A stretch of 64,000 bases of DNA, from positions 1 to 64,000 of the forward strand of contig CAMBZJ010000002.1 in assembly GCA_945872365.1 (NCBI GenBank). Direction: 5' to 3'. Below are positions 35,648 to 44,516 of this stretch, piece after piece. The stretch is from Klebsiella pneumoniae (GTDB lineage: Bacteria; Desulfobacterota; Binatia; UBA12015). The translations under genes and the position numbers were made by a program. The notes beneath the pieces were generated by a model, which was not told the DNA's origin, made no database searches, and saw nothing but the letters and a program-made list of their open reading frames with translations. The first letter of the stretch is position 1; each line of letters begins with the position of its first letter.

Positions 35648-36631
35648 TCAACCGGCGCGAAGCCGCCGTGCCGCCTCGATCGCGAAGTACGTCAGGACCA
35701 TGTCCGCTCCGGCGCGCCGGATGGCAAGCAGCGTCTCGTCCACGACACGGGCCTCGTCGATCCAGCCGCGTGCGCCCGCCGCCCGGATCATCGCGTACTC
35801 GCCGCTCACCTGGTAGGCCGCGACCGGGACGTGGCAGGCCGCTCGAACGCTCGCGATCACGTCGAGGTTCGTCCCCGCGGGCTTCACCATGACCATGTCC
35901 GCGCCCTCGGCCAGGTCGAGCTCGAGTTCGCGCAGCGCCTCGCGCCCGTTGCCGGGGTCCATCTGGTAGCTGCGTCGATCGCCGAATTGCGGCGTCGAAT
36001 CCGCCGCGTCGCGAAAGGGCCCGTAAAGCCCGGAGGCGTACTTCACCGCGTAGGAGAGAATCGCGGTCGCGGCGTGCCCGTCCGCATCGAGGGCACGCCG
36101 GATCGCGCCGACGCGCCCGTCCATCATGTCCGACGGAGCGACTACGTCCGCGCCGGCCCGTGCATGCGAGACCGCTTCGCGCGCCAGCAGCTCGAGGGTC
36201 GGGTCATTCGCCACGTCGCCGTTCTCGATCACCCCGCAGTGTCCATGGTCCGTGTACTCGCACATGCAGACGTCGGTCACGAGCAGCATCTCCGGAAGGT
36301 CCCGGCGCAGTGCGCGAAGCGCCCGCTGCACGACACCGTCCTCGCGCCAGGCGTGGCTCCCGATCGAATCCTTCGCCTCGGGCAGGCCGAAAAGGATGAC
36401 CGAACGGACACCCGCCTCCCAGGCCCGCGCCGCCTCCTCCCCCACCTTGTCGACCGACCACTGCCGGACACCCGGCATGGAGGCGATCTCGACCGACTTG
36501 CCGTCGCCCGGCACGACGAAGAGTGGCAGGACGAGTTGCTCCGGCGAGAGCCTGGTCTCGCGAACGACGCCGCGCAGGCGCGCCGTGGTCCGCAGCCGGC
36601 GCGGCCGCACCGCGGGAAAGTTTCCCGACAT
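35648..36631 (-). CDS. hemB: Porphobilinogen synthase (delta-aminolevulinate dehydratase)
   Basis: 327 residues; condenses two aminolevulinates to porphobilinogen. Zinc-site cysteines in [15 protein letters not shown], Schiff-base lysines in SYAVKYASG and MVKPAG, and [11 protein letters not shown] and [10 protein letters not shown] as in the family. The three Cys mark a zinc-dependent catalytic site. ATG 36631 shares one base with the preceding stop (TGATG) and has GGGGAGGAG upstream; a GTG at 36634 would add one residue. Confidence 0.96.
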   Translation of the reverse strand: MSGNFPAVRPRRLRTTARLRGVVRETRLSPEQLVLPLFVVPGDGKSVEIASMPGVRQWSVDKVGEEAARAWEAGVRSVILFGLPEAKDSIGSHAWREDGVVQRALRALRRDLPEMLLVTDVCMCEYTDHGHCGVIENGDVANDPTLELLAREAVSHARAGADVVAPSDMMDGRVGAIRRALDADGHAATAILSYAVKYASGLYGPFRDAADSTPQFGDRRSYQMDPGNGREALRELELDLAEGADMVMVKPAGTNLDVIASVRAACHVPVAAYQVSGEYAMIRAAGARGWIDEARVVDETLLAIRRAGADMVLTYFAIEAARRLRAG

Positions 36632-38202
36632 CACGACTCCTCCCCGCGAGCGGAACTCTCCGCGCGCGCCGCGCCGCGGGGCGCACCGAAGTGGTCGGCG
36701 ATCGCCCGAACGAGCGAAGGCACCGTGTAGGGATCCGCCGAGACCGACACGTCGAGTCCGGCCCGCTGCGCCGTCGCCGCGGTGATCGGACCGATGCAGG
36801 CCACGCAGACGCCGCGCAAGCGCGCACGTCCACCGGCCGGATCCAGCTCGTCGAGAAGCGAGAGGAAACCCGTCACGGTGCTCGAACTGGTGAACGCGAC
36901 CGCGTCGAGTGGCCCCTCCGCGAGCGCCTCGCGCAGCCGCTCGACGCTCGCCGCGGGACGGCGGCTCCGGTAGGTCACGACCTCGTCGACCCGCGCCCCC
37001 GCCCGCGCGAGTTCACCGGGAAGGATCTCGCGCGCCGCGGCCGCGCGCGGAAGCAGCACCCGCGCACCCGCAAGGGACTCGCCGCGCATCGCCTCGAGGA
37101 GGCCCTCCGCGCGATGGTCGCGCGGCACGACATCGGGTTTCAGGTGCAGTCGCTCGATTGCGAGCGCCGTCTCCGGTCCGATCGCGGCAAGCCGCGCCCG
37201 GTACATCGAGCGGATGTCGAGGCCGCGCGCGTCGAGGGCAGCGACGAAACGCTCGACGCCGTTCACGCTCGTGAATACCACCCAATCGTACTCCGCGAGC
37301 CGGTCGAGAGCCGCATCGAGCGGTGCGGAGGAGTCGGGTGCGGTGATCTCGATCGCCGGGATCTCGACCGCGTCCGCGCCCGCCTCGGCGAGCAGAGCGC
37401 TCATGCGGCCGGCCTGGGCGCGCGCACGCGTGACCACGATCCGTCGCCCGAAGAGCGGGCGGCGCTCGAACCAGGAGATCGTCTCGCGCAGACGAACCGT
37501 GGGGCCGAGCACGACGGTAACCGGCGGACGGAGGCCCCGGCGCTCGACCACCTCGGCAATGCCGGAAGCCGTGTCGACGACGGTCTCCTGGCGCGGCGTG
37601 CCACCCCAGCGGATCGCCGCGGCCGGCGTGTCGGCGGCGAGACCCGCGTCGACGAGCCGGGCCAGGTTCGAGCGCATCTGCGTCACGCCCATAAGAAGCA
37701 CGATCGTGTTGCCCGCGCGCGCGACGCGCTCCCAGTCGACCCGCGAGCGCGCGCCCGCCTCATGCCCGGTGAGAACCGTCACGCCCGAGACCCAGTTGCG
37801 ATGAGTCACCGGGATCCCGGCGAAGGCCGGCACGGCAAACGCCGCCGAGACCCCGGGAACGATCTCGAAGCACAAGCCGGCCGCGCGCAGGGCCTCGGCC
37901 TCCTCGGCGCCCCGGCCGAAGACGAAGGGGTCGCCCCCCTTAAGCCGCACGACGGTCCGACCTGCGCGCCCGAGTCGCACCAGCAACTCGTTGATCTCTT
38001 CCTGCTCGAGCAGGTGGCGCCCCGTGCCGTGCTTGCCGGCGAACACGCGCTCCGCGGAGTCCGGCGCGAAGCGAAGCAAGTCGGCGTTGGCGAGGAAGTC
38101 GTAGACGACGACGTCGGCACGAGCCAGACATTCGCGCCCGCGCAGCGTCAGGCATCCGGGATCGCCGGGGCCTGCGCCCACGAGGTAGACGATCCCCTCC
38201 AC
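36631..38202 (-). CDS. cobA-hemD: Fused uroporphyrinogen-III methyltransferase and uroporphyrinogen-III synthase
   Basis: 523 residues from GTG 38202. Residues 1-245 are the SAM-dependent methyltransferase ([68 protein letters not shown]). Residues 250-500 are HemD ([42 protein letters not shown]). The fusion makes uroporphyrinogen III and starts siroheme or cobamide from it; precorrin-2 processing is by the gene at 41949. The start was placed where the methyltransferase begins; the open frame reaches higher coordinates without homology. Confidence 0.94.
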   Translation of the reverse strand: MEGIVYLVGAGPGDPGCLTLRGRECLARADVVVYDFLANADLLRFAPDSAERVFAGKHGTGRHLLEQEEINELLVRLGRAGRTVVRLKGGDPFVFGRGAEEAEALRAAGLCFEIVPGVSAAFAVPAFAGIPVTHRNWVSGVTVLTGHEAGARSRVDWERVARAGNTIVLLMGVTQMRSNLARLVDAGLAADTPAAAIRWGGTPRQETVVDTASGIAEVVERRGLRPPVTVVLGPTVRLRETISWFERRPLFGRRIVVTRARAQAGRMSALLAEAGADAVEIPAIEITAPDSSAPLDAALDRLAEYDWVVFTSVNGVERFVAALDARGLDIRSMYRARLAAIGPETALAIERLHLKPDVVPRDHRAEGLLEAMRGESLAGARVLLPRAAAAREILPGELARAGARVDEVVTYRSRRPAASVERLREALAEGPLDAVAFTSSSTVTGFLSLLDELDPAGGRARLRGVCVACIGPITAATAQRAGLDVSVSADPYTVPSLVRAIADHFGAPRGAARAESSARGEES

Positions 38203-38260
38203 CGGGCGACACCTACCGCCGACCCGGGAGGCCCGCAACCGTCGGCGTCGCATGCGACGC

Positions 38261-38290
38261 TTGTCGCACCGGTTCACCCGGGGCTACCCT
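38261..38290 (+). promoter_or_regulatory. Candidate promoter for the small secreted protein gene at 38305
   Basis: TTGTCG at 38261-38266 and TACCCT at 38285-38290, spacer 18, matching the form of the bamD promoter (TTGACT, 18, TACCGT). The predicted start is about eight bases ahead of the ATG, so the mRNA would be almost leaderless. Confidence 0.4.
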
Positions 38291-38304
38291 GCGACCCGAC
38301 CACC

Positions 38305-38721
38305 ATGACGCGCATCCCGATCCTCCTGTTCGCCGCGGCAATCCTCTCGACGGCGGCCGTCGCCCGCGGCGCACGGACTGCGGCGAAGGCAGGGGCCCCC
38401 GCACCGCGGGCCACCGGGGTCAAAGTGGAGATCCGCGGCGAAGTGGTGGATCTCGATTGCTACCTGCGCGACGGAAGCCGCGGCGAGGCGCATCGCAGTT
38501 GCGCGACCGCCTGCGTAGCGCACGGGGGCAGCCTCGGGATCCTCGAGGACGACACCGCCAGGCTCTACCCCCTCGCCGGCGACAAGGTCGCGAGCGATCC
38601 GAACAAGCCGGCGCGCGAGTTGATCGCCCAGCACGTCGTGGTGCGGGGTCGGCTCTGGGAGCGCAACCGGGGCCGGGTGCTGGTCATCGATACGGTCGAA
38701 GCGCTCGACGCTGGCCGTTGA
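38305..38721 (+). CDS. Secreted protein with conserved Cys/His residues inside the heme cluster
   Basis: 138 residues. Signal peptide (IPILLFAAAILSTAAVARG). The mature part has D-C52-Y-L, H63-x2-C66-x3-C70 (AHRSCATAC), then an OB-like half with ELIAQHVVVRGRLWERNRGRVLVIDTVE. The Cys/His cluster could bind metal or heme, or form a disulfide; I know no named function. It is the only plus-strand gene between hemC and cobA-hemD, transcribed towards hemC, so its position splits the tetrapyrrole genes. Confidence 0.72.
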   Translation: MTRIPILLFAAAILSTAAVARGARTAAKAGAPAPRATGVKVEIRGEVVDLDCYLRDGSRGEAHRSCATACVAHGGSLGILEDDTARLYPLAGDKVASDPNKPARELIAQHVVVRGRLWERNRGRVLVIDTVEALDAGR

Positions 38722-38744
38722 AGCGCACCGCGCCGGGTTGCGCT
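38722..38744. terminator. Short bidirectional hairpin before hemC end
   Basis: AGCGCA (38722-38727) pairs with TGCGCT (38739-38744), loop 11 bases. It fills the gap between the convergent stops and touches both. Confidence 0.45.
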
Positions 38745-39715
38745 CAGACCGAACCGACCTCGCGCTCCGCCTCGTCGAGGACGGCTCTCGCCCCGCGCGC
38801 GAGCAGGGTCCGGGCGAGCCGTTCTCCCGCCGAGCGGGCGTCCTCGACCGTCGCCGCGACGGTATCGCGAAGTACTGTCCGGCCGTCGAGACTGGCGACG
38901 AGACCGTCGAGGCGCATCGAGCCAGCCGGCACGGTCGCACGCGCATGGGCCGCGACCGGCACCTGGCAACTCGCGCCCAGGGTGCGCAGAAATGCGCGCT
39001 CCGCCTCGCAAGCCGCCCAGGCCGCCTCGTCGTGGAGCGGTGCGAGGAGTGACGCCGCGCGCTCGTCGTCGGCACGCGTCTCGAGGGCGAGCGCGCCCTG
39101 CCCGGGTGCGGGCAGGAAGCGGTCAACGTCGAGCGCGCATGCACCGACGTCCAGGTCGAGCCTCCTCAGGCCCGCGGCCGCGAGCACGATCGCGTCGAAG
39201 TCCTCGTCGCGCAGCTTGCGCAGTCGGGTGTCGACGTTGCCGCGCATCGCGACGACCTCGAGATCCGGTCGCGCGGCGCGCAGCAGCGCCCGTCGACGCA
39301 GGCTTCCCGTACCGACCCGCGCGCCCGGCCGCAGCCAGACCAGTGGATCCCCGGACCGCGGCTCGCGCGCGACGACGACGTCGCGCACGTCCTCGCGCAG
39401 CGGCACGGCGGCGATCGCGAAGCCGAAGGGCAACTCCGCCGGCACGTCCTTCATCGAGTGAACGGCGAAGTCGATCTCGCCCGCCGCGAGCGCCTCCTCG
39501 ATCTCCTTGAGGAAAAGTCCCTTGCCACCGACCTTGGCGAGCGAAATGTCGGCCAGTCGGTCCCCCGAGGTGCGGATCACGACGGTCTCGACCACGATGC
39601 CGAGCGCCTCGACGCAGCGGGCGATCACCCCGCTCTGCGCGAGCGCGAGAGCGCTGCCGCGCGTCCCGAGCCGCAGCCTCGCCGCGCCCGGCCGGGCCGG
39701 GCGCCCGTCATCCAC
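38744..39715 (-). CDS. hemC: Porphobilinogen deaminase (hydroxymethylbilane synthase)
   Basis: 323 residues from GTG 39715. RLGTRGSALALAQS starts the family; HSMKDVPAELPFG, RDVVVAREP and TGSLRRRALL are substrate-binding segments; the dipyrromethane Cys is in LRTLGASCQVPVAAHA. It polymerises four porphobilinogens for HemD. It overlaps the hemA stop by eight bases, so it is translated together with hemA. Confidence 0.95.
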   Translation of the reverse strand: MDDGRPARPGAARLRLGTRGSALALAQSGVIARCVEALGIVVETVVIRTSGDRLADISLAKVGGKGLFLKEIEEALAAGEIDFAVHSMKDVPAELPFGFAIAAVPLREDVRDVVVAREPRSGDPLVWLRPGARVGTGSLRRRALLRAARPDLEVVAMRGNVDTRLRKLRDEDFDAIVLAAAGLRRLDLDVGACALDVDRFLPAPGQGALALETRADDERAASLLAPLHDEAAWAACEAERAFLRTLGASCQVPVAAHARATVPAGSMRLDGLVASLDGRTVLRDTVAATVEDARSAGERLARTLLARGARAVLDEAEREVGSV

Positions 39716-41108
39716 CGCTCTCGTCCTCTCGGAGCAGGCGCGGCTTGACCGCCCCGCCCGTCCCCGCGGGCTGTTCGAGCGCGAAGAGCCGGTGCACCAT
39801 CTCGGCAACCTCGGCTGCCGTCTCGGTATCCTCTTCGTTGGCGAGGGCCTTCAGCATCGACATCGGGGCGTGCAGGATCTTGTTGACGATAGCGGTCGTC
39901 ATCGCCTCGAGGGCACGGCGCTCCTCGGGCTCCAGCCTGCGCAGGGCCGATAGTCCGCGGTCGAGTTCGGCGCGGCGAATCTCGTCGAGTCGCCCGCGCA
40001 GCGCCACGATCGTCGGGGTCAGGTCGCGCGCATGGAGGCTGCGCCAGAAACGCTCGGTTTCCTCCTCGACGATCTCCTCCGCCCGGATCGCCTCGCGTTC
40101 GCGCTCGGCGCGATGTTCGTCGGCCACGCGCGAGAGATCGTCGATATTGTAGAGGTAGACGTTCTCCATGTCGTTGATGGCCGGGTCGAAGTTGCGCGGG
40201 ACGCCGAGATCGATCAGGAACATCGGGCGGCGGCGGCGGGCCTTCATGACCTCCGCCATCTGGGTGGGGCCGAGGATGTGCCCGGTCGCCGCAACCGAAC
40301 CGAGCACCACGTCGGCGAGGTGCAGATACTGCGTGAACCGCTCGAAGGGTACCGGCGTGCCGCCGAAACCGCGCGCCATTTCCACTGCACGGTCGAACGA
40401 GCGGTTGGTCACGATGACGCTGGCGATCCCGTGCCCTTGGAGGTGTCGCGCGGCAAGTTCACTCATCTTGCCCGCACCCACGATCATCGCGGTCTTGTCG
40501 CCCAGATCCTCGAAGATCCGCTGCGCCAGGTCGACCGCGGCAGAACTCACCGAAACCGCCTTACTCGCGATGCCGGTCTCGCTCCGCACCCGCTTGGCGA
40601 CCCGGAAGGCGCGCTCGAAACACGTCCGCAGCCGGTCCTTCGCGATGCCGTCCTCCGAGGCGCAGCGGTACTGCTCTTTCAACTGGCCGAGGATCTGTGG
40701 CTCGCCGACCATCATCGAGTCGAGGCTCGAAGCGACCCGGAACAGATGACGCACGGCGGCCCGGCCACGGTGGGAGTAGCGGTGCTGCTCGAGCAGCACG
40801 GGTGGCATCGAGTGCTCACGGCCGAGAAACTCGACCACCGTCCCGGCCACGTCCGCGTCGCGATGCGCCATCGCGAAGATCTCCACCCGGTTGCAGGTCG
40901 AGAGGACGACCGCCTCGACCAGCGTCGGGCTACCGGCAACGAGCCTCTGGGCCGCGGCGGCGATCGTGTCGGCGGAGAACACCATCCGCTCACGCAGCGC
41001 CACTGGGGCCGTGTGGTGGCTGATGCCCACGACCCAGAACTCCAGCTCGGGCGCCGCATTTCCCCCGGGCCGAAGCCGGCGCACCTTCGGAGAAGCGCTG
41101 CCACTCAT
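39708..41108 (-). CDS. hemA: Glutamyl-tRNA reductase
   Basis: 466 residues; NADPH-dependent reduction of glutamyl-tRNA, the first committed step of the C5 heme pathway. VVGISHHTAPVALRERM and the nucleophile in VVLSTCNRVEIFA start it; SLDSMMVGEPQILGQLKEQY, the NADP loop IVGAGKMSELAARHL and IDLGVPRNFDP follow, and a helical dimerisation domain ends it. ATG 41108 overlaps the stop of the ccsA-like gene. The hemA-hemC and ccsA-like order is typical for this operon. Confidence 0.96.
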   Translation of the reverse strand: MSGSASPKVRRLRPGGNAAPELEFWVVGISHHTAPVALRERMVFSADTIAAAAQRLVAGSPTLVEAVVLSTCNRVEIFAMAHRDADVAGTVVEFLGREHSMPPVLLEQHRYSHRGRAAVRHLFRVASSLDSMMVGEPQILGQLKEQYRCASEDGIAKDRLRTCFERAFRVAKRVRSETGIASKAVSVSSAAVDLAQRIFEDLGDKTAMIVGAGKMSELAARHLQGHGIASVIVTNRSFDRAVEMARGFGGTPVPFERFTQYLHLADVVLGSVAATGHILGPTQMAEVMKARRRRPMFLIDLGVPRNFDPAINDMENVYLYNIDDLSRVADEHRAEREREAIRAEEIVEEETERFWRSLHARDLTPTIVALRGRLDEIRRAELDRGLSALRRLEPEERRALEAMTTAIVNKILHAPMSMLKALANEEDTETAAEVAEMVHRLFALEQPAGTGGAVKPRLLREDESGG

Positions 41109-41929
41109 CCGAAACTCCCCGCATGGCGTCCCGGGGCGAGCACGTTGACCCCGATGAACGATACGAGCAGGACGAGGAAACCCATGATCGTGAGCGCCGC
41201 GGCGCGACGTCCGCCCCAGCCCACCGTGACCCGGCCATGCAGGAGGAGCGCATAGAGGCTCCAGATGACCGTCGTCCAGAGCGTGCGTGGCTCCCAGGAC
41301 CAGAAGCGCCCGAACGAGAGTTCCGCCCAGAGAACCCCGCTCAGGATGCTGAGCGTGAGCAGGACGAAGCCCCAGATGAGGCATCGGAAGTTCGCCTGGT
41401 CGAGCGTCTCGAGCGAGGGCAAGCCGCGCATGCGGGGATCGAGGCTGTGCGACTTCAGCTTCCGCTCCTGCCACAGGTAGATGACGCTCACGAGGCAGGC
41501 GAACGCGAACGCGGCGTTGCCGAGAAAGGCCAGACCGACGTGCACCGGAAGCCAGGGACTGCGCAGCCCGGGCGACAGATCGCGGACACCGCCGTGGTCG
41601 ACCAGGGCCATCAGTGCGCCGACGAAGGCGATCGTTGCCACCACGGCCCCCAGCACCGCGAGCCGATAGCGTCGCGCCACAGCGAGGTAGATGCCTGCGA
41701 CGAGCCAGGTGAAGAACGCGGCCTGTTCAGCGAAGCTGGAGACGGCGATGGTTCCGATCTCGCGGGAGCGGGCGGCGATGGCAAGTGCCTGCAACAGGAA
41801 CCCGAGCGCCATCGACCAGGAAGCGACACGCCGCGAGACGGCACCCGGTTGCGCCAGATCGATCCCCGCGGCGAGCGTCGCGCAGAAGTACGCGAGCAGG
41901 CTCGCGTGGAGGAGCGTGCTCTCGCTCAT
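41105..41929 (-). CDS. Cytochrome c assembly-type membrane protein (CcsA/HemX-like)
   Basis: 274 residues with about eight hydrophobic segments. GVLWAELSFGRFWSWEPRTLWTTVIW-like residues 200-225 hold the Trp-rich W-x-W-E-P motif of CcsA/HemX heme-handling proteins. Members next to hemA are commonly called HemX and are thought to tune HemA levels in Bacillus; a direct role in cytochrome c maturation is the alternative. It sits between the siroheme gene and hemA, coupled to hemA by ATGA. Confidence 0.86.
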   Translation of the reverse strand: MSESTLLHASLLAYFCATLAAGIDLAQPGAVSRRVASWSMALGFLLQALAIAARSREIGTIAVSSFAEQAAFFTWLVAGIYLAVARRYRLAVLGAVVATIAFVGALMALVDHGGVRDLSPGLRSPWLPVHVGLAFLGNAAFAFACLVSVIYLWQERKLKSHSLDPRMRGLPSLETLDQANFRCLIWGFVLLTLSILSGVLWAELSFGRFWSWEPRTLWTTVIWSLYALLLHGRVTVGWGGRRAAALTIMGFLVLLVSFIGVNVLAPGRHAGSFG

Positions 41930-41948
41930 GACCCCGATACCCGGCCAC

Positions 41949-42611
41949 TCATCCGGCCACCCCACCGGTGGTCGGGTTCGCGCGACGCGGAACCCGTGCG
42001 AACGCGTCGTCGGCCATCGCTCGCACGCGCTCGCCGTCGCCCTCGCGAAGGGCCGCGACGAGCCCGCGATCGATCAGCGAAAGAAAGGCACGCTGCCGCT
42101 CCTCGCCGGGCTCGTGGCGGTCGCGCAACTCCCCCAGCAGGCGAACGGCCTGCTCGTATTCCTGGCCGAGCCATGCGTCGAGATCCCGGCGGATCGCGCC
42201 GGCCAGCGCCGGACTCGCCCCCCCGGTGCTCACCGCGATTGCGATCGGACCGCGTTCGACGACGGCCGGGGTGATGAAGGAACACCGCGCGGGCTCGTCG
42301 ACCGCGTTGAACCAGATGCGCTCCCGCTCGGCGTCGGTGGCGACCTGATCCTGCACCTCGGATACTCCGGTCGCCGCGAACGCAAGCCAGGACCCGGCGA
42401 GATCGCCCGGGCGGTACTCGCGCAGCAGCAGGCGCAGGGCACCGCACTCGCGCGCGAGATGCTCGAGTTCCGCGGTGGCCTGCGGCGTGACGACGGTCAC
42501 CCGCGCCCCGGCGTCCAAAAGCATCCGCGCCTTGCGGGTGCCGACCGGACCGCCCCCGATGACCACGCAAGCGCGACCGGCAACGGTCAGAAATACGGGG
42601 ATATTCTGCAT
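41949..42611 (-). CDS. Precorrin-2 dehydrogenase/sirohydrochlorin ferrochelatase (Met8/CysG-N type)
   Basis: 220 residues. Rossmann motif VVIGGGPVGTRKARMLL, then FAATGVSEVQDQVA and a Ser/Thr-rich active-site segment (VSTGGASPALAGAIRR), as in Met8 and the N-terminal part of CysG. It oxidises precorrin-2 to sirohydrochlorin and may insert iron; siroheme serves sulfite reductase, fitting the sulfur genes elsewhere in the window. First gene of the hem run; a TATAGT at 42641-42636 on the minus strand could be its -10 element. Confidence 0.9.
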   Translation of the reverse strand: MQNIPVFLTVAGRACVVIGGGPVGTRKARMLLDAGARVTVVTPQATAELEHLARECGALRLLLREYRPGDLAGSWLAFAATGVSEVQDQVATDAERERIWFNAVDEPARCSFITPAVVERGPIAIAVSTGGASPALAGAIRRDLDAWLGQEYEQAVRLLGELRDRHEPGEERQRAFLSLIDRGLVAALREGDGERVRAMADDAFARVPRRANPTTGGVAG

Positions 42612-42686
42612 GGGCGGCGTACCTAGACCACCCTGACTATAGCGCCGGGGCCGCGCCCTGGCGAGATCGGCGTGGCCGGACCAGCC

Positions 42687-44291
42687 TCAGAGCTCGCTGC
42701 GCGGAACCCGTATGATCTGCCCGGCCTGGACCCCGCCCCGGACGTTGTTCATGCCCTGGATCAGGGCGACGGTCGTCCCGTAACGGCGGGCGATCGCGAA
42801 GAGGGTCTGGCCTGGCGTCACCCGGTGGACGACCACCTTGGGCTCCTCCCTTGCGTCGGACTTCGCTGGGCCGGGACGGACCGGCTTCTCGGCGACATCG
42901 CGCACGGCGGGGCGATCGTTCGCGCTGCGCTCGGCTTCGCGGACCGGCTCGGGTGGACGCTGGGTTTCGGTCGCGCGCCGCAGTTCGGGCTCGGTCCGAA
43001 CCGCCCGGCGCAACTCAGGCTGCGGCGGAGGCGACGTCGCGATCTGGACAGCGGCCTCCGCCGGAGCGCGGCGCAGTTGGGCGACGGATCCCGATGCACT
43101 CCCCGGTACGCGCAGCACGTAGCCGGCAGGCATCGCAGCCGAACCGCTGCGCACCGCCGGCATGAGGGCCGGGTTGAACCCCTCGAGGTGGTCGCTGCTC
43201 ACGCCGAGCAGGCGGGCCGCCGTCGCGAGGCGCATCGGCGCGTCGAGCCGGACCTCCACCGCGTCGATGGGCGCCGGATCGCGCAGCGGCCGGAAATGCG
43301 GCCTCGCGATGTCGATCAGTTCGAGTACCGCGACGAACTCGGCGTAGAAGTTGCGGGAGGCGAAACCGAAGGTGCGTCCGTGGTAGCGGGTCGCGATCTC
43401 GCCGATGTCGCTCGACCCGACCTCCTCCACACCCCGGGCCACCCCGCCGCGGCCGTGGTTGTAGGCAGTGATCGCGAGCGGCCAAAAGCCGAGCGCCTCA
43501 TGGTCGCCGGCGAGGTGCCGCACCGCGCCCGCAGTCGCCCGGATCGGGTCCCGACGCTCGTCGACGTCGTTGGCGACCCGCATGTACTGCCGGCCGGTGC
43601 TGGGCATGAGCTGCCAGACGCCGGCCGCGCCCACCTTGGAGTAGGCCTCCACGTTAAAGGTCGACTCGACGAGCGGCAGACGGGCCAGCTCCACGGGCAG
43701 GCCACGCGTCGCGAACATCTCCTCCATCTGGTCGATGTACTGGCTCTGCCGGGCGAGGCCGCGGTAGAAGTTCTCGCGCAGTCCCGCCTGCGTGCGCAGG
43801 CGGTCGGCCGCGTCCATGTACTTGTCTGGTCCGGAGACGTCGGCGAACATTGCCTGGACGCGCAGCTCGTCGGGGCCGAGCTGGGCGGGATCCGGATTCG
43901 GACCCAGCGCATGCAGCCGCAGCAGGACCGACCGCGCATGCTCCTTGGCCTCCTCGACTCTCGCCTTGCGGAGGACATGCGTCCCGGCCGACTCGCCCGA
44001 GCCGTCCACCTGGTACCAGTCCCGGAAGTCGACGACCTCGTACACCTTGCCGAGGTACAGTGTATCGTGCACCACCACTTGGTGGTTCGAGTAAGACGCG
44101 AAGATGCGCTTCCAGAACTCGATCGCGGGGCGGAGCTTGACCGGCCGCGGGAAGTCCTCGGGGCGGGCCGTCGCGCTCGAAACGGCGGCCAGGACGACGA
44201 TCGTCGTCAGCAACGCAATCAGGCGGTTTCGGCCGCCTCTACGGCGCGTGCCGGCCGTCGACCTATCTCCAGAGGCGAATTCGATCTGCAT
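42687..44291 (-). CDS. Lytic transglycosylase with LysM domain (MltD-like)
   Basis: 534 residues from ATG 44291. An N-terminal membrane or signal segment (RLIALLTTIVVLAAVSSA) is followed by an alpha-helical region and an SLT domain with the catalytic Glu in ARLPLVESTFNVEAYSK, GAAGVWQLMPSTGRQYM and AITAYNHGRGGV. A Pro/Glu-rich linker leads to a C-terminal LysM domain (HRVTPGQTLFAIARRYGTTV, GQIIRVP). It cleaves and binds peptidoglycan in the periplasm. A shorter lipoprotein relative lies at 31539. The 156-base gap to the divergent ABC gene must hold both promoters. Confidence 0.92.
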   Translation of the reverse strand: MQIEFASGDRSTAGTRRRGGRNRLIALLTTIVVLAAVSSATARPEDFPRPVKLRPAIEFWKRIFASYSNHQVVVHDTLYLGKVYEVVDFRDWYQVDGSGESAGTHVLRKARVEEAKEHARSVLLRLHALGPNPDPAQLGPDELRVQAMFADVSGPDKYMDAADRLRTQAGLRENFYRGLARQSQYIDQMEEMFATRGLPVELARLPLVESTFNVEAYSKVGAAGVWQLMPSTGRQYMRVANDVDERRDPIRATAGAVRHLAGDHEALGFWPLAITAYNHGRGGVARGVEEVGSSDIGEIATRYHGRTFGFASRNFYAEFVAVLELIDIARPHFRPLRDPAPIDAVEVRLDAPMRLATAARLLGVSSDHLEGFNPALMPAVRSGSAAMPAGYVLRVPGSASGSVAQLRRAPAEAAVQIATSPPPQPELRRAVRTEPELRRATETQRPPEPVREAERSANDRPAVRDVAEKPVRPGPAKSDAREEPKVVVHRVTPGQTLFAIARRYGTTVALIQGMNNVRGGVQAGQIIRVPRSEL

Positions 44292-44516
44292 CCGCGTCTC
44301 CCGGCTCCGGCCCCCGCGAGTCCACCCCGCGCCGCCGACCCCATCCACCTTCCAACCACCCCGCGCCGGAGCGACGTCGGGCACTGCCCGAGGCCACTCA
44401 ATTTCCGCTCTGCCGTAGCAGGCCCTAGCGCCTCGCGTCAATGTAATATGGAGGTGGAGTTATGCGCGGAGACGGCCCGGCGCTGGCCGCGCGGCGACGA
44501 CCCGGGGACGCCACCG

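Noticed and set aside
42672-44447. Very long upstream extension of the ABC binding protein
   Set aside because: It overlaps the antisense LysM transglycosylase and contains no signal until the lipoprotein region.
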